The position numbers and the translations under genes were made by a program. Shown here piece by piece: positions 51,623 through 60,543 of a DNA stretch of 64,000 bases. The notes below the pieces were generated by a model. It did not search any database, was not told the origin of the DNA, and was given only the letters and a program-made list of their open reading frames with translations. The stretch covers positions 1 through 64,000 of the forward strand of contig BLSF01000111.1 of assembly GCA_012862575.1 (NCBI GenBank). Reading direction: 5' to 3'. Within the stretch, counting starts at the first letter, position 1; the number at the start of each line of letters is the position of its first letter. The DNA is from Parietichytrium sp. I65-24A (Eukaryota > Sar > Bigyra > Thraustochytrida > Thraustochytriidae).

Positions 51623-54600
51623 TCACTTCTTTCTCCTGTGAAATTGATTCTGCTGCAAAGAAAGTAGGTCGGCTCCGATAGTTGCTTCGGAAACCAAACG
51701 ATCGATGTACTTTCTCAGTAAATCGTTTTCGCTGGCTTTGTCTGTGCAGAGGTTCTCGAGGTCCTGAAGACGCCTGTTGCTCTTCAGCTTCTCCGCGCGA
51801 AACACACCAAGCTCTTCGCGGACCTCTTGCATCTCGTCCCGAAGACCACGATTAACATTTTGCAAATCAAGATTCTGCTGATTCAACGCCTCGATATCAA
51901 ATGCGCTATTCAGATCGCTTGACACATTGGCCTCCGCAAGCTGTTTCTCGACATGTTGGAACTTTTGTTGCTGCTCTCGAAGCTTTGAGACCACCGTCTC
52001 ATATTCTTTCCGAAGCGTTGCGTTTGATTGCTCCTGTACGCGCAATTGACTCTTTATTGATTGTATCTCATCGAGTGACTGAGCAGCATTCTGAGAAGTC
52101 GACTCCTGAAATTTAAGTCTGCTCATTCGCCGCTTGAGTGTGACCTCTTCTTTCTCAAGTTTATCCGAACGTTCCTTGATCTGCTGCTTCTCGGTTAACA
52201 GAGTGTTCGACTCCTCAGTGATCATCTTAAGTTTTTCTGCGTATTCCGCCTCTCGCTCAGCTGTACGCTTCTCGGATGTCTCCACGGCAATTGCACGCTC
52301 ATTCAGCTCCCGTTCCATCGTTCGAATTTTTCCCACCTCCTCTTGCGACTCTCGCAAGTTGCATCGCAGTTGTTCGAGGTTCCTGGAGCAGCTTGATAGA
52401 TGCATTGCGTGCTCGGCCCTCAGTCTCTCGCAATCTTTCTCGACACCACTCATCCTCAAAACGAGCCAACTCTGCATACGAAGAGCCTCGGCAGTCCGCT
52501 CGAGAGCTCGCTTATTATCCAAGTATTTTTGCCCCACAAGGAGCATTGCTGTCCTCGTCGCTTCAAGAGCTCTTTTGAGACTTTTCGAGCTCATGACTTC
52601 CTCCTCATGTAGAAGCTGCCCTTGGCTTTGGATCCGAAGCAAAGACGCCGTCTTCTTCAAGCGAATAGTCTTTTCATAAAGATCCGCCCTGACAGATTCG
52701 GTTGTGTCTTCGTACTCTGAGAACTCCTTCTCCTTCTCCTCTAGTTGATGACTCAGTGTCTGGATTCTTTCTTTCATCAAGATGGCTTCCGCAGCATGTT
52801 TTTCGACTGCCAGCTCCAACTCATCGCATAGACTTGCTCTCGTCTCCATTCGCTTTGCAGCTTCTCGCAGGGTCTTGACCTCAGTTGTCTTTTCTTCCAG
52901 GCACTGCAGATTGTACACGTTTTTGTTGGCCAGCTCAGCAAGTTCAATTCTTGCAAGCTCGCTTTGCTTTGCGAACTCATCACGCTCAACGAGTATTTCT
53001 CCCATTCTTGATTCCACGCGAGTTGCTCTCTGCGACTCGAAGTCGTGCTTCAATTTCCAACTTGAAAGCTGTTGGGTCAAGTCTGACAGCTCACCGAGAT
53101 GTTCATTTCTCTCCGAGCGCAGTCTTTCGACTTGCATCTGGTGGTCCAGAACGCGCTGCTCCAGATTTGCTTTGACTTGAGCATGCAACTTGGCGTTGGA
53201 CTCAAGCTCCTGTATGCTCTCTTGGTATAATCGACACTCGGTCCGGAGCGCATCGGCCTGGCCCTGTAATGTGTCCCGCAGCTCTTCCAAGCCGGTATAC
53301 TTGCTCTTCAAGAGCTTGTAGTTCTCCAAATCCGAGCCAACAAATTCGAGCTTGGCCTCCAACTTGCGCCTTTCCCCTTCCACACGCTCCAGCTCGGCAA
53401 GGTGGCCAACAATCGCCTTTTCAGCGGCTCCAAGCTTTTGCATGAGTCTTGTCACCTCTTTCCTGTATGATTCCCTAGCAGAATCTGCGAGGCCTTCAGC
53501 CTGACTAGAGACGCGATTCATTTCTTCGACCTTGCGAACAAGCTCTCGATTTTCTTCCGTTAGCGATTTGCGCTCTTGCTCTAAAGAAGTCACGATCGCT
53601 TGCCTTTTGCGAGCGACGTCCTCTGCACCTGCAAGTCGTGTCCCCGCATGCTCCAGCTCATCTCGTGCCAGCTGAATGTCTTTCGCCATTGATGAGACTT
53701 GTTTCTCGAGAGCGTCGATTTGAGCTTGAGCCACGGAAACCTCTGAATTTGCTTTGCCAAGAGAAGCATCTCTCAGCCGCAAACTTTCCTCCAGTTCTCG
53801 CATGCGAAATTGCATCTGCTCCGAGTTCGTTTCAAGGGATCCCTTTGCATCGAGTTCTCGTCGCTGAGCCCGAACACTAGCTTCAAGCTCCTCGATTCTC
53901 CCACTTGACTCTGCTGAATGACGGATCTGCTCCTGAAGCGATCTGTACAGCTTTTCTTGGTGAGCGTGTGCGTCCATTAGTTCGACTCGCAAAGCCGAAG
54001 AATCACGTTGAGCTTTAATACAGGCCGCCTTATTTGCTTCACAGCTCGGGCATCTTGCCTCCGCAGCTGCCAGCCGATTGGCGAGTATCTTCTGCTGTGC
54101 GGCCAAACTATATTCTGCTTCAAGAGCAGATCTCTCGGATTCAGTCCGAAGAGCAGTGGAAATGGCCATCGAAAACAGTGCAAGTCCTTCGACCGCTTTC
54201 GTGGTAGATGTGGCTTGAGAAATTTTATTCTTCAGGACATTGATCCACAGAGCTTGACAATAAATGGCGGCTGACCTCAAGTTGGCAGCTTTCCTGGCAT
54301 TGGCAGCGACTTCCTCGGCCTCAAGAACATGTAGAGTTTGCTCAGCGCATTGGCTGGCATTCGTCTCGCTCAACTCAAAGGCCCTCGAGCGCCAAGTCTC
54401 CATTTCAACGTAGATCTCCACATACTTGGCCTCTGCTTGTTTCAGTGCTTGCGCAAAACGAGTTTCTGTGGCCAAATAGATCTCCTCGGCTTTCGCGTTT
54501 ACCAGGGCCTCGACATTGCTGCGCCCATGAGAGACGAGCTGCTTTTCCTTTTCTTCCAGGTCTCGGACTTTTGTGTTAAGCGCGCTTCGCAGTGTATTGG

Positions 54601-56689
54601 CTTCATCCCTTGCCTCGCGAGCGTCCTCAGCCAAAGCGCTCGTTCGTTCTCTCAATTTCTGATTTTCGGACCGTAAGATACAGATATCTTCTTCGAGCCC
54701 AACGAATTGATCCTGCAACCTCGCAGCCTCTGCGACCTTTTCTTCGGTGCTCTCTGTTAGCTTCTGCGTGAGTTGGTGCAAGTCCTTATTTTCAAGTTGC
54801 AGCGTCTGAACAGTCTCCTCGAGCACAGTGGATTGAGCATGCAGCCTTGCAGCCTCTGCGCTGTTCTCCGCAGTAAGCATTTGAACCCGTTGCTCCAATG
54901 TGTGGTTTTCTAATTGTAGTCTCCGAATCGACTCCTCCAGCGCGATAATCTGGCCGTGAAGCGTCGCCGTTTCTGTGCTCTTATCGTCAGAGCTCTTAAC
55001 AAGTGATTGCATTTGCTTCTGTAGCTCCTCGATTTCATTTCGCAGCGTCTGGGCCGTTGCCTCGACTCCGGCGAGCAAATCCTGTGATCTTGCAGCTTCA
55101 GCGCTCCTCTCCTCGTACCTCTCGGTCAATATGTTCGTTTGCTGTCTTATTTCCCGGTTCTCTAGGCGTAGCGTGTGGATCACCTCTTCAAGTCCAGCGT
55201 TCGAATCCCGAGACCTCGCAACTTCAGCGCTCTTATCCTCAGAGATCTTTGTAAGTGTTTGCACTTGTCGATGTAGCTCCTCAATCTCAAGTTGGAGCGT
55301 CTGAATTGCTTTTTGGAGCTCATCTTGAGAATCTCTTGACCTCGCAGCTTCAACGCTCTTTTCCTCGTAGAGCTTTGTTAACGTTTGCGTTTGTAGCCGC
55401 AAGTCATGGTTCTCGATACGCAGCGCCTGATTCGCTTCCTCAAGTCCAGCGTGTGAACTCTGCAGCCTCGTCAGCTCCACGCTCTTCTCCTCAAAACTCT
55501 TGGCCGATGTTTCTTTTTGCTGCCTTAAGTCCTGGTTCTCGACGCGAAGCACCTGAACTGCCTCTTCGAGTCCAGCGTGTAAATCTTTTGACCTCGCGGC
55601 TTGAGCGCTCTTCTGCTCGTAGCTCTCCGTCAAGGTTTGCGTTTGCTGTCGCAAGTCCTGGTTCTCAAGGCGCAGAGCTTGAATCATTGCCTCGGACTCA
55701 GCGTGCAGTTCCTGCAGCCTCGCCATCTCCGCGCTCTTCTTCTCACAGCTCGAGGCCAATGCCTGTGTTTGCTGTCGCACTTGCTGGTTCTCCAGTCGCA
55801 GCGCCTGATTCGCTTCTTCAAGTCCAGCGTGCCGATCCTGTGCCCTCGCGGCTTGGGCGCTCTTCTCCTCGCACCTCTTCGCCAACGTTTGCGTTTGCTG
55901 GCGCAGCTCGTGAACCGTCTCCTCCAGCCCGTCGCGCAGCCGCTGCAACCCCGCAATCTCCGCGCTCTTGTCCCTTTCCACTGCTGCGCTGCGCTGGAGC
56001 CCCTTCTGCAGCGACACCAGGTAGCACGCGAGCATCCCGGTGGTCCTCTTTTGGCGGCGCGACTCCTGCTGGGCCTCGCGCTGCGCGTGGTCCCTCTCGT
56101 CGGCGAGCAGCTTCGCGTTCCTTTCGTTCCTTTCGTTCCTTTCCATCTCTCTCGCGAGCGCCGTGCGGTCCGCCAGCAGCCGCTGCTCGCGCAGGGCCGC
56201 GTCCCGGGCAGCCGCGGCGAGCTGTTCGCGAAGCGCGTCCACCTCCGCGGCGCGTGCGAGCTGTTCCTGGGCCGCGGACGCGCTGGGGTGCGCGCGCAGC
56301 TGCCGACGCAGGGCGCGGTTCTCGGCGTCCGCGCGGGAGAAGCACTGCCGCGCCTCCAGGAACGCATCGCGCAGCCGCGCCTCGCGCAGACGGCAGGCCT
56401 CCAGCTCCTTGCCCAGCTGCGAGGACACCTGCGAGGACACCTTCGGGGACGGGTGCGACAGGTGCGACAGGTGGGACAGGTGCGACGGCTGGGAGCAGGA
56501 GGAGGCGGAGGCGGAGGCGGAGGTGGAGGGCTGATGGCCCAGACGGCGCAGGGCCTGTTCCGCGCGTTCCAGGCGCTCGCGAAGGCGCACCGGGGAACGT
56601 TCCGGGGACGTTGCGCTGGAGTCCTCGCTGGTGTACGCGCTATCTGCGGAAGGCGGGGACACCAGCGGAGGGGGGCGCTGCCGGCGCAT
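51623..56689 (-). CDS. Giant coiled-coil protein with 42-residue repeats
   Basis: The first in-frame ATG (56689) gives 1,688 residues; the frame upstream is open without an ATG. An N-terminal tail of about 60 residues is Pro/Ser-rich (RRQRPPPLVSPPSADS). The remainder is almost unbroken heptad coiled coil, Glu/Gln/Lys/Leu-rich, with few helix breakers. From about 245 to 675, about ten tandem 42-residue units (six heptads) share cores such as LRLENQDLRQQTQTL, EEKSAEAARSQD and AGLEEA. Proteins of this type scaffold centrosomes, Golgi or cytoskeleton, but no targeting domain (GRIP, PACT, kinesin motor) is visible. Its coding strand is CG-rich at the N-terminal end, which creates long antisense open frames. 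It lies tail to tail with the E3 ligase gene, about 195 bp apart. Confidence 0.85.
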   Translation of the reverse strand: MRRQRPPPLVSPPSADSAYTSEDSSATSPERSPVRLRERLERAEQALRRLGHQPSTSASASASSCSQPSHLSHLSHLSHPSPKVSSQVSSQLGKELEACRLREARLRDAFLEARQCFSRADAENRALRRQLRAHPSASAAQEQLARAAEVDALREQLAAAARDAALREQRLLADRTALAREMERNERNERNAKLLADERDHAQREAQQESRRQKRTTGMLACYLVSLQKGLQRSAAVERDKSAEIAGLQRLRDGLEETVHELRQQTQTLAKRCEEKSAQAARAQDRHAGLEEANQALRLENQQVRQQTQALASSCEKKSAEMARLQELHAESEAMIQALRLENQDLRQQTQTLTESYEQKSAQAARSKDLHAGLEEAVQVLRVENQDLRQQKETSAKSFEEKSVELTRLQSSHAGLEEANQALRIENHDLRLQTQTLTKLYEEKSVEAARSRDSQDELQKAIQTLQLEIEELHRQVQTLTKISEDKSAEVARSRDSNAGLEEVIHTLRLENREIRQQTNILTERYEERSAEAARSQDLLAGVEATAQTLRNEIEELQKQMQSLVKSSDDKSTETATLHGQIIALEESIRRLQLENHTLEQRVQMLTAENSAEAARLHAQSTVLEETVQTLQLENKDLHQLTQKLTESTEEKVAEAARLQDQFVGLEEDICILRSENQKLRERTSALAEDAREARDEANTLRSALNTKVRDLEEKEKQLVSHGRSNVEALVNAKAEEIYLATETRFAQALKQAEAKYVEIYVEMETWRSRAFELSETNASQCAEQTLHVLEAEEVAANARKAANLRSAAIYCQALWINVLKNKISQATSTTKAVEGLALFSMAISTALRTESERSALEAEYSLAAQQKILANRLAAAEARCPSCEANKAACIKAQRDSSALRVELMDAHAHQEKLYRSLQEQIRHSAESSGRIEELEASVRAQRRELDAKGSLETNSEQMQFRMRELEESLRLRDASLGKANSEVSVAQAQIDALEKQVSSMAKDIQLARDELEHAGTRLAGAEDVARKRQAIVTSLEQERKSLTEENRELVRKVEEMNRVSSQAEGLADSARESYRKEVTRLMQKLGAAEKAIVGHLAELERVEGERRKLEAKLEFVGSDLENYKLLKSKYTGLEELRDTLQGQADALRTECRLYQESIQELESNAKLHAQVKANLEQRVLDHQMQVERLRSERNEHLGELSDLTQQLSSWKLKHDFESQRATRVESRMGEILVERDEFAKQSELARIELAELANKNVYNLQCLEEKTTEVKTLREAAKRMETRASLCDELELAVEKHAAEAILMKERIQTLSHQLEEKEKEFSEYEDTTESVRADLYEKTIRLKKTASLLRIQSQGQLLHEEEVMSSKSLKRALEATRTAMLLVGQKYLDNKRALERTAEALRMQSWLVLRMSGVEKDCERLRAEHAMHLSSCSRNLEQLRCNLRESQEEVGKIRTMERELNERAIAVETSEKRTAEREAEYAEKLKMITEESNTLLTEKQQIKERSDKLEKEEVTLKRRMSRLKFQESTSQNAAQSLDEIQSIKSQLRVQEQSNATLRKEYETVVSKLREQQQKFQHVEKQLAEANVSSDLNSAFDIEALNQQNLDLQNVNRGLRDEMQEVREELGVFRAEKLKSNRRLQDLENLCTDKASENDLLRKYIDRLVSEATIGADLLSLQQNQFHRRKK
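54640..55960 (-). repeat. 126-bp coding tandem repeat, about 10 units
   Basis: Encodes the 42-residue units of the coiled-coil protein. Most are exactly 126 bp; one unit (protein core LQLENHTLEQRVQML) is 9 bp shorter, losing three residues. Unit identity is highest among the N-terminal units (near 55400-55900). Confidence 0.85.
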
Positions 56690-57072
56690 GCTTGTTAGCT
56701 TGGCAGGCTGTCTCCAAGCTCCCTCGCCTCTGTGCTCTCTGCTCTCTGCTCTCTGCCCTGCCCTCTGCGCTCTGCCGGGGACGCCAGGGACGCCACTCAA
56801 GCGCCTGGTGCGCGTACCCTCAAGGTGTGCGGGCGTACCCTCACGAATACGCGAATGCAATGTTCTTATCTACTCGCCAAGGTAGCAGGACCAAGCCACC
56901 TGAAGTTACCGTTCGCGGGTTGCTAATTTATACTGTAGGACTTATTAGGACCCGGCGCACCGGATAGGTGTGTGCGAGTTGGGTCGCACCCAATGTGAAT
57001 GAGTGAGTGGCAGCGCGTTTGTGGTTTGTGGACATTGTGGACAGTGGGAAACGTTTTGCTTTGTGCGGAAAG

Positions 57073-57115
<43 letters not shown>

Positions 57116-57438
57116 ATAAATGAATGCATGGATGGATGGAGCGCCTGTTCTCTCGCAGCCAGCCGATTGGTGCATGTATGACAGTGTCTTTGTTGGCTTT
57201 GTTGTTGGGTTGGCGCCGGCGTGCCAGTGGGGGACAAGCAAGTCGGCCAACAGTATCGTGACGTGACGTGACGGTGCGAGCAAATAGCCTGGAATGCATT
57301 CTTTTTTGTCGGTGATGTCTTCCTTTAGTTCCTGCTGTTATTGCTGTTACAGTGAATCTTGACACAGATTGCTCAGAACATGACAGGGCCACCCTCTCCC
57401 GCAAGTTGGCTGCTAGCCGCTTGGCGGTTTTCGGGAAG
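56690..57438. other. Intergenic with a GAAA microsatellite
   Basis: No gene. (GAAA)n at about 57069-57113, followed by short GGAT repeats (57130-57139). Contains the promoter side of the coiled-coil gene and the 3' side of the E1 gene. Confidence 0.6.
57069..57113. repeat. GAAA tetranucleotide microsatellite
   Basis: About eleven perfect GAAA units. Confidence 0.9.
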
Positions 57439-59188
57439 TTAATACGTCGGATATTGCACGGACAGGCTGGAAAGGCGCTCAAGACCGCCGTCGACGTTGA
57501 TAAATGCGATGCCAGCATTTGCCAGCTCGTCTATATCTGCGAGAACGTGCGCGGCGTCCCTGGAGTCCACCCCGCGGCGGCAATATACAAAAACGAGGTG
57601 AGATCCGCTGCTGCGCGCGGCCTGTAACAGCCGATCGACCGCAAGCGGCTGTTTGCGCGCGTCTGTGAGCTCGGCGAGAGGGATGTTGATTGCGCCGTCA
57701 AGGGACCACAAGCCGAATTGAGTTCTAGTACGCACGTCCAGCAAAATGTAAGGCCCGGCTTGCGTCCGGAGAAACTCCCAGCTACACGACGAGATCCACG
57801 GCCGAGCGCTGTCGATCGTACACAAGGGGTATAGTTGGTGCTGAGTGCAAAAGTCGTGCGAGTCCTGCAAAGAATTGATCTGCGGTTCGGGACCACATCG
57901 CAAGCAACTCGAGTTTCGAGAGAGATCGATCGTGAAAAGTTGAAAGTATAAACCAGCAAATGTGTAGAAGGACTTGCCAAGCAGCGGGTCGTCCGGGTGT
58001 GACAGGTACTGTATAGCCAGGAGCGTCTGCATGGAGCCAATTATCTGTGGCACCGGCCCGAGAACACCGTCGTCGGAGCAATTGCTGCGGGATTCCACCG
58101 GCGGAGGCAACGGGAACACGCATCGAAAGCAACTTTGCCCGGGCAAATACAGAGCAAACTGCCCGTCCGTGCCCTGCGCCGCGCCAGAAATAAGCGGTTT
58201 CTTTGACAGACTGCAGGCATCACTCAACAAGTATTTCACTGCCAGGCTATCCGTAGCTTCAATAACCAGATCGTAACTCTTTATTATTTCGACAACGTTC
58301 TCAGCATCGAGAAATACTGGGTAAGTCTCGCATGTGACGTCCGAGTTCATCTTGGTTACCTTATCCTTGATTGAGTCAACCTTTAGTCTTCCCACATCAC
58401 CCTCGTAGTGGAGCGTTTGCCGATGCAGATTCGTAATTTCCACACGATCCCCGTCTANCCGGCGGAGGCAACGGGAACACGCATCGAAAGCAACTTTGCC
58501 CGGGCAAATACAGAGCAAACTGCCCGTCCGTGCCCTGCGCCGCGCCAGAAATAAGCGGTTTCTTTGACAGACTGCAGGCATCACTCAACAAGTATTTCAC
58601 TGCCAGGCTATCCGTAGCTTCAATAACCAGATCGTAACTCTTTATTATTTCGACAACGTTCTCAGCATCGAGAAATACTGGGTAAGTCTCGCATGTGACG
58701 TCCGAGTTCATCTTGGTTACCTTATCCTTGATTGAGTCAACCTTTAGTCTTCCCACATCACCCTCGTAGTGGAGCGTTTGCCGATGCAGATTCGTAATTT
58801 CCACACGATCCCCGTCTACCACGCCAAGTTTACCCACTCCAGCGCCAGCAAGCTGGGCAATAATCGGACAGCCCAAGCCGCCTGCTCCGCACACCAGAAC
58901 AGACGCATTGAGCAGACTCACTTGGCCACTACGACCAAGCGCTGGCAATACCAGTTGCCGTCCGTATCTCTTCATTTGCTCTTTGCTGATTCCTTCCCCC
59001 ATGGTGAAAGGGAAGGGAAGTTCTTGGAGGTACTTGATTCCCTGTGCATTCACCTTGTCGTGGGCCGCTTCGGAGACGCCGCGGGCCTTGGACACTGCAT
59101 AACTTCCTATGACTGCAAATAGAGCAGTTGCCGCGGCGCCTACCGAGACCGCAATCACGAGGCCCTTGCCATCGTAACGTAGCGCCAT
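57439..59188 (-). CDS. MOCS3: MOCS3/Uba4-type E1-like adenylyltransferase-sulfurtransferase, split by an assembly duplication
   Basis: It activates ubiquitin-like sulfur carriers (Urm1, MOCS2A) for tRNA thiolation and molybdopterin synthesis. The assembly holds an identical 360-bp block twice around an n at 58458. With one block and the n left out, the frame is continuous from the ATG at 59188 to the stop at 57439, giving 462 residues, the usual family length. The ThiF/E1 fold runs about 65-315, with GAGGLG (101-106), DGDRVEITNLHRQ, ATDS, zinc Cys pairs at 233/236 and 308/311, and the catalytic Cys at 250 (NCSDDGVLGP). A rhodanese domain runs about 345-462 with active-site loop CRRGVDS (Cys 416). 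Residues 9-32 form a membrane span (GLVIAVSVGAAATALFAVIG), unusual for a cytosolic family. Confidence 0.9.
58098..58818. other. Assembly artefact: 360-bp block repeated around a single n
   Basis: 58098-58457 and 58459-58818 appear identical, starting CCGGCGGAGGCAACGG and ending ACACGATCCCCGTCTA, with n at 58458. This is how overlapping contig ends look when a scaffolder fails to merge them. It duplicates part of the E1 domain. Confidence 0.9.
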
Positions 59189-60543
59189 CTCTGCGCGCGC
59201 TCGAGCTAGCCTCCTCTCTGTTCCTGCTGCCAACCTACCAGTCAAGTCAGTGGTCCGCGTGGCGGCCCTGATAAGTTCCGGGCTTTTGAGACTCAAGCTG
59301 CTTCGGACCCTTGGCTTCCCAAAAGGTCGACACGAGACACTAGACACTAGACACTACGGCGCCTCTGGCGATACCTGTAACCCACAGCTATGCACAGTGT
59401 CCGCGCGTCAATACTATTCGTCGCATGTGTTTGTTCCTTTTGCTGCTGGAAGACTCGTTTCACGCGGACAACAACTGTGGGTCCACGTACGCTCCCCAGT
59501 AGCGCCAGTGGGAATCAAGTAATGGACTGCAGCCTACTGTCACAGGTATCTCCTCTGTAAGCCAGACTCCCACAGTAATGTTACTGACAATGAGAACTAG
59601 TACTTCCAATTACCCAGCACTGTTACTCTGTTGATAATGGTGTGGACTAGAAGTGATCCCCACAGAATGGTTTTCGATACTTAATGGCCAAATAGCTAAT
59701 AGGATAGAGATCCCCAATTTATCCGTAAAGAGGTCGCTAAGGTGGGGAGTTGTTGTGGGCTAGCTGTAGCAGCTCCCTGTATAAGATAACTTTGACCAAC
59801 AAGAACCAACAATGACCTCATGACCCCACCATCGCAAACCACTTAGTCTGTGATAAAATGCCTGGTGAAAGGAATGTCGCTAAAGAAGAGCCTCAGCTTG
59901 AAGAACCTCAAGTACACAGCTTTGAAATCAACACCCTGTTGCGGGTGACGCTCTGGAGAGCAAACGTGCTTCGGCCTTGCTTCCTTTTAAGCCCTTTGCC
60001 GTGCGTATACTTGGTTCTGAAAGCCACTCCACAAGACCCCACAGGAAGGAAGAGCCACGCAAACCAAAACTCATCAAGAGAACCGAATCACGGGAGAGTA
60101 CGTATCGCGGAAGACGCGATCCAGCTGACGCTTGAAATCGCATTCCAAAGAGGACCGAGCCTCGGCTTTGCACACACAAAACAAAAAAGAGAAGAATGAG
60201 CAGTAAAGAAGACCCATTCCAAAGAGATCCGAGTCTCTCTTCGCAACAGGGAAGGACCCATGAGCGAAGAGGACCTCTCTTTCAGCCTCGTGAGAAATCT
60301 CAACTCCGATCGCGTGTCTGGCTGGCCCTCTGTACCATAAACCACCTCGCAGACTAATCCCTCTCTTACCATAAACCATACGAGTGCTGAAAATGACGTT
60401 ACGGTCTCCTCGTGCCTCAGTGAAGTTCTAGTTCTCTAGTAGTAGCTACCTAATAGCTCCCTAGAGGTGCTCCCGATGGAAACAAGGTCAGAACTGGGAA
60501 GTGACGGAACCCAGTGGCATACGTGCGCGCACGTGCGCAGGCG
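59189..60543. other. Divergent intergenic region
   Basis: About 1.35 kb between the starts of the E1 gene and the large right-edge gene. An ATG-started frame at 59858-60199 (113 residues) shows no domain or signal peptide and overlaps a local direct repeat (CATTCCAAAGAG at about 60141 and 60217), so I do not call it a gene. Confidence 0.5.

Noticed and set aside
55255-56967. A 570-codon open frame on the plus strand
   Set aside because: It is antisense to the N-terminal half of the coiled-coil gene. Its composition (Arg/Ala/Pro-rich, no domain) and the GC-rich codon pattern make it a shadow frame.
58098-58818. Reading the E1 gene as two truncated tandem paralogues
   Set aside because: The two blocks are identical and separated by a single n, and counting one only gives one full-length protein. 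Artefact is the simpler explanation.
59858-60199. A 113-codon plus-strand frame with an ATG
   Set aside because: No domain, no signal peptide, no splice sites, and part of it is a local direct repeat.
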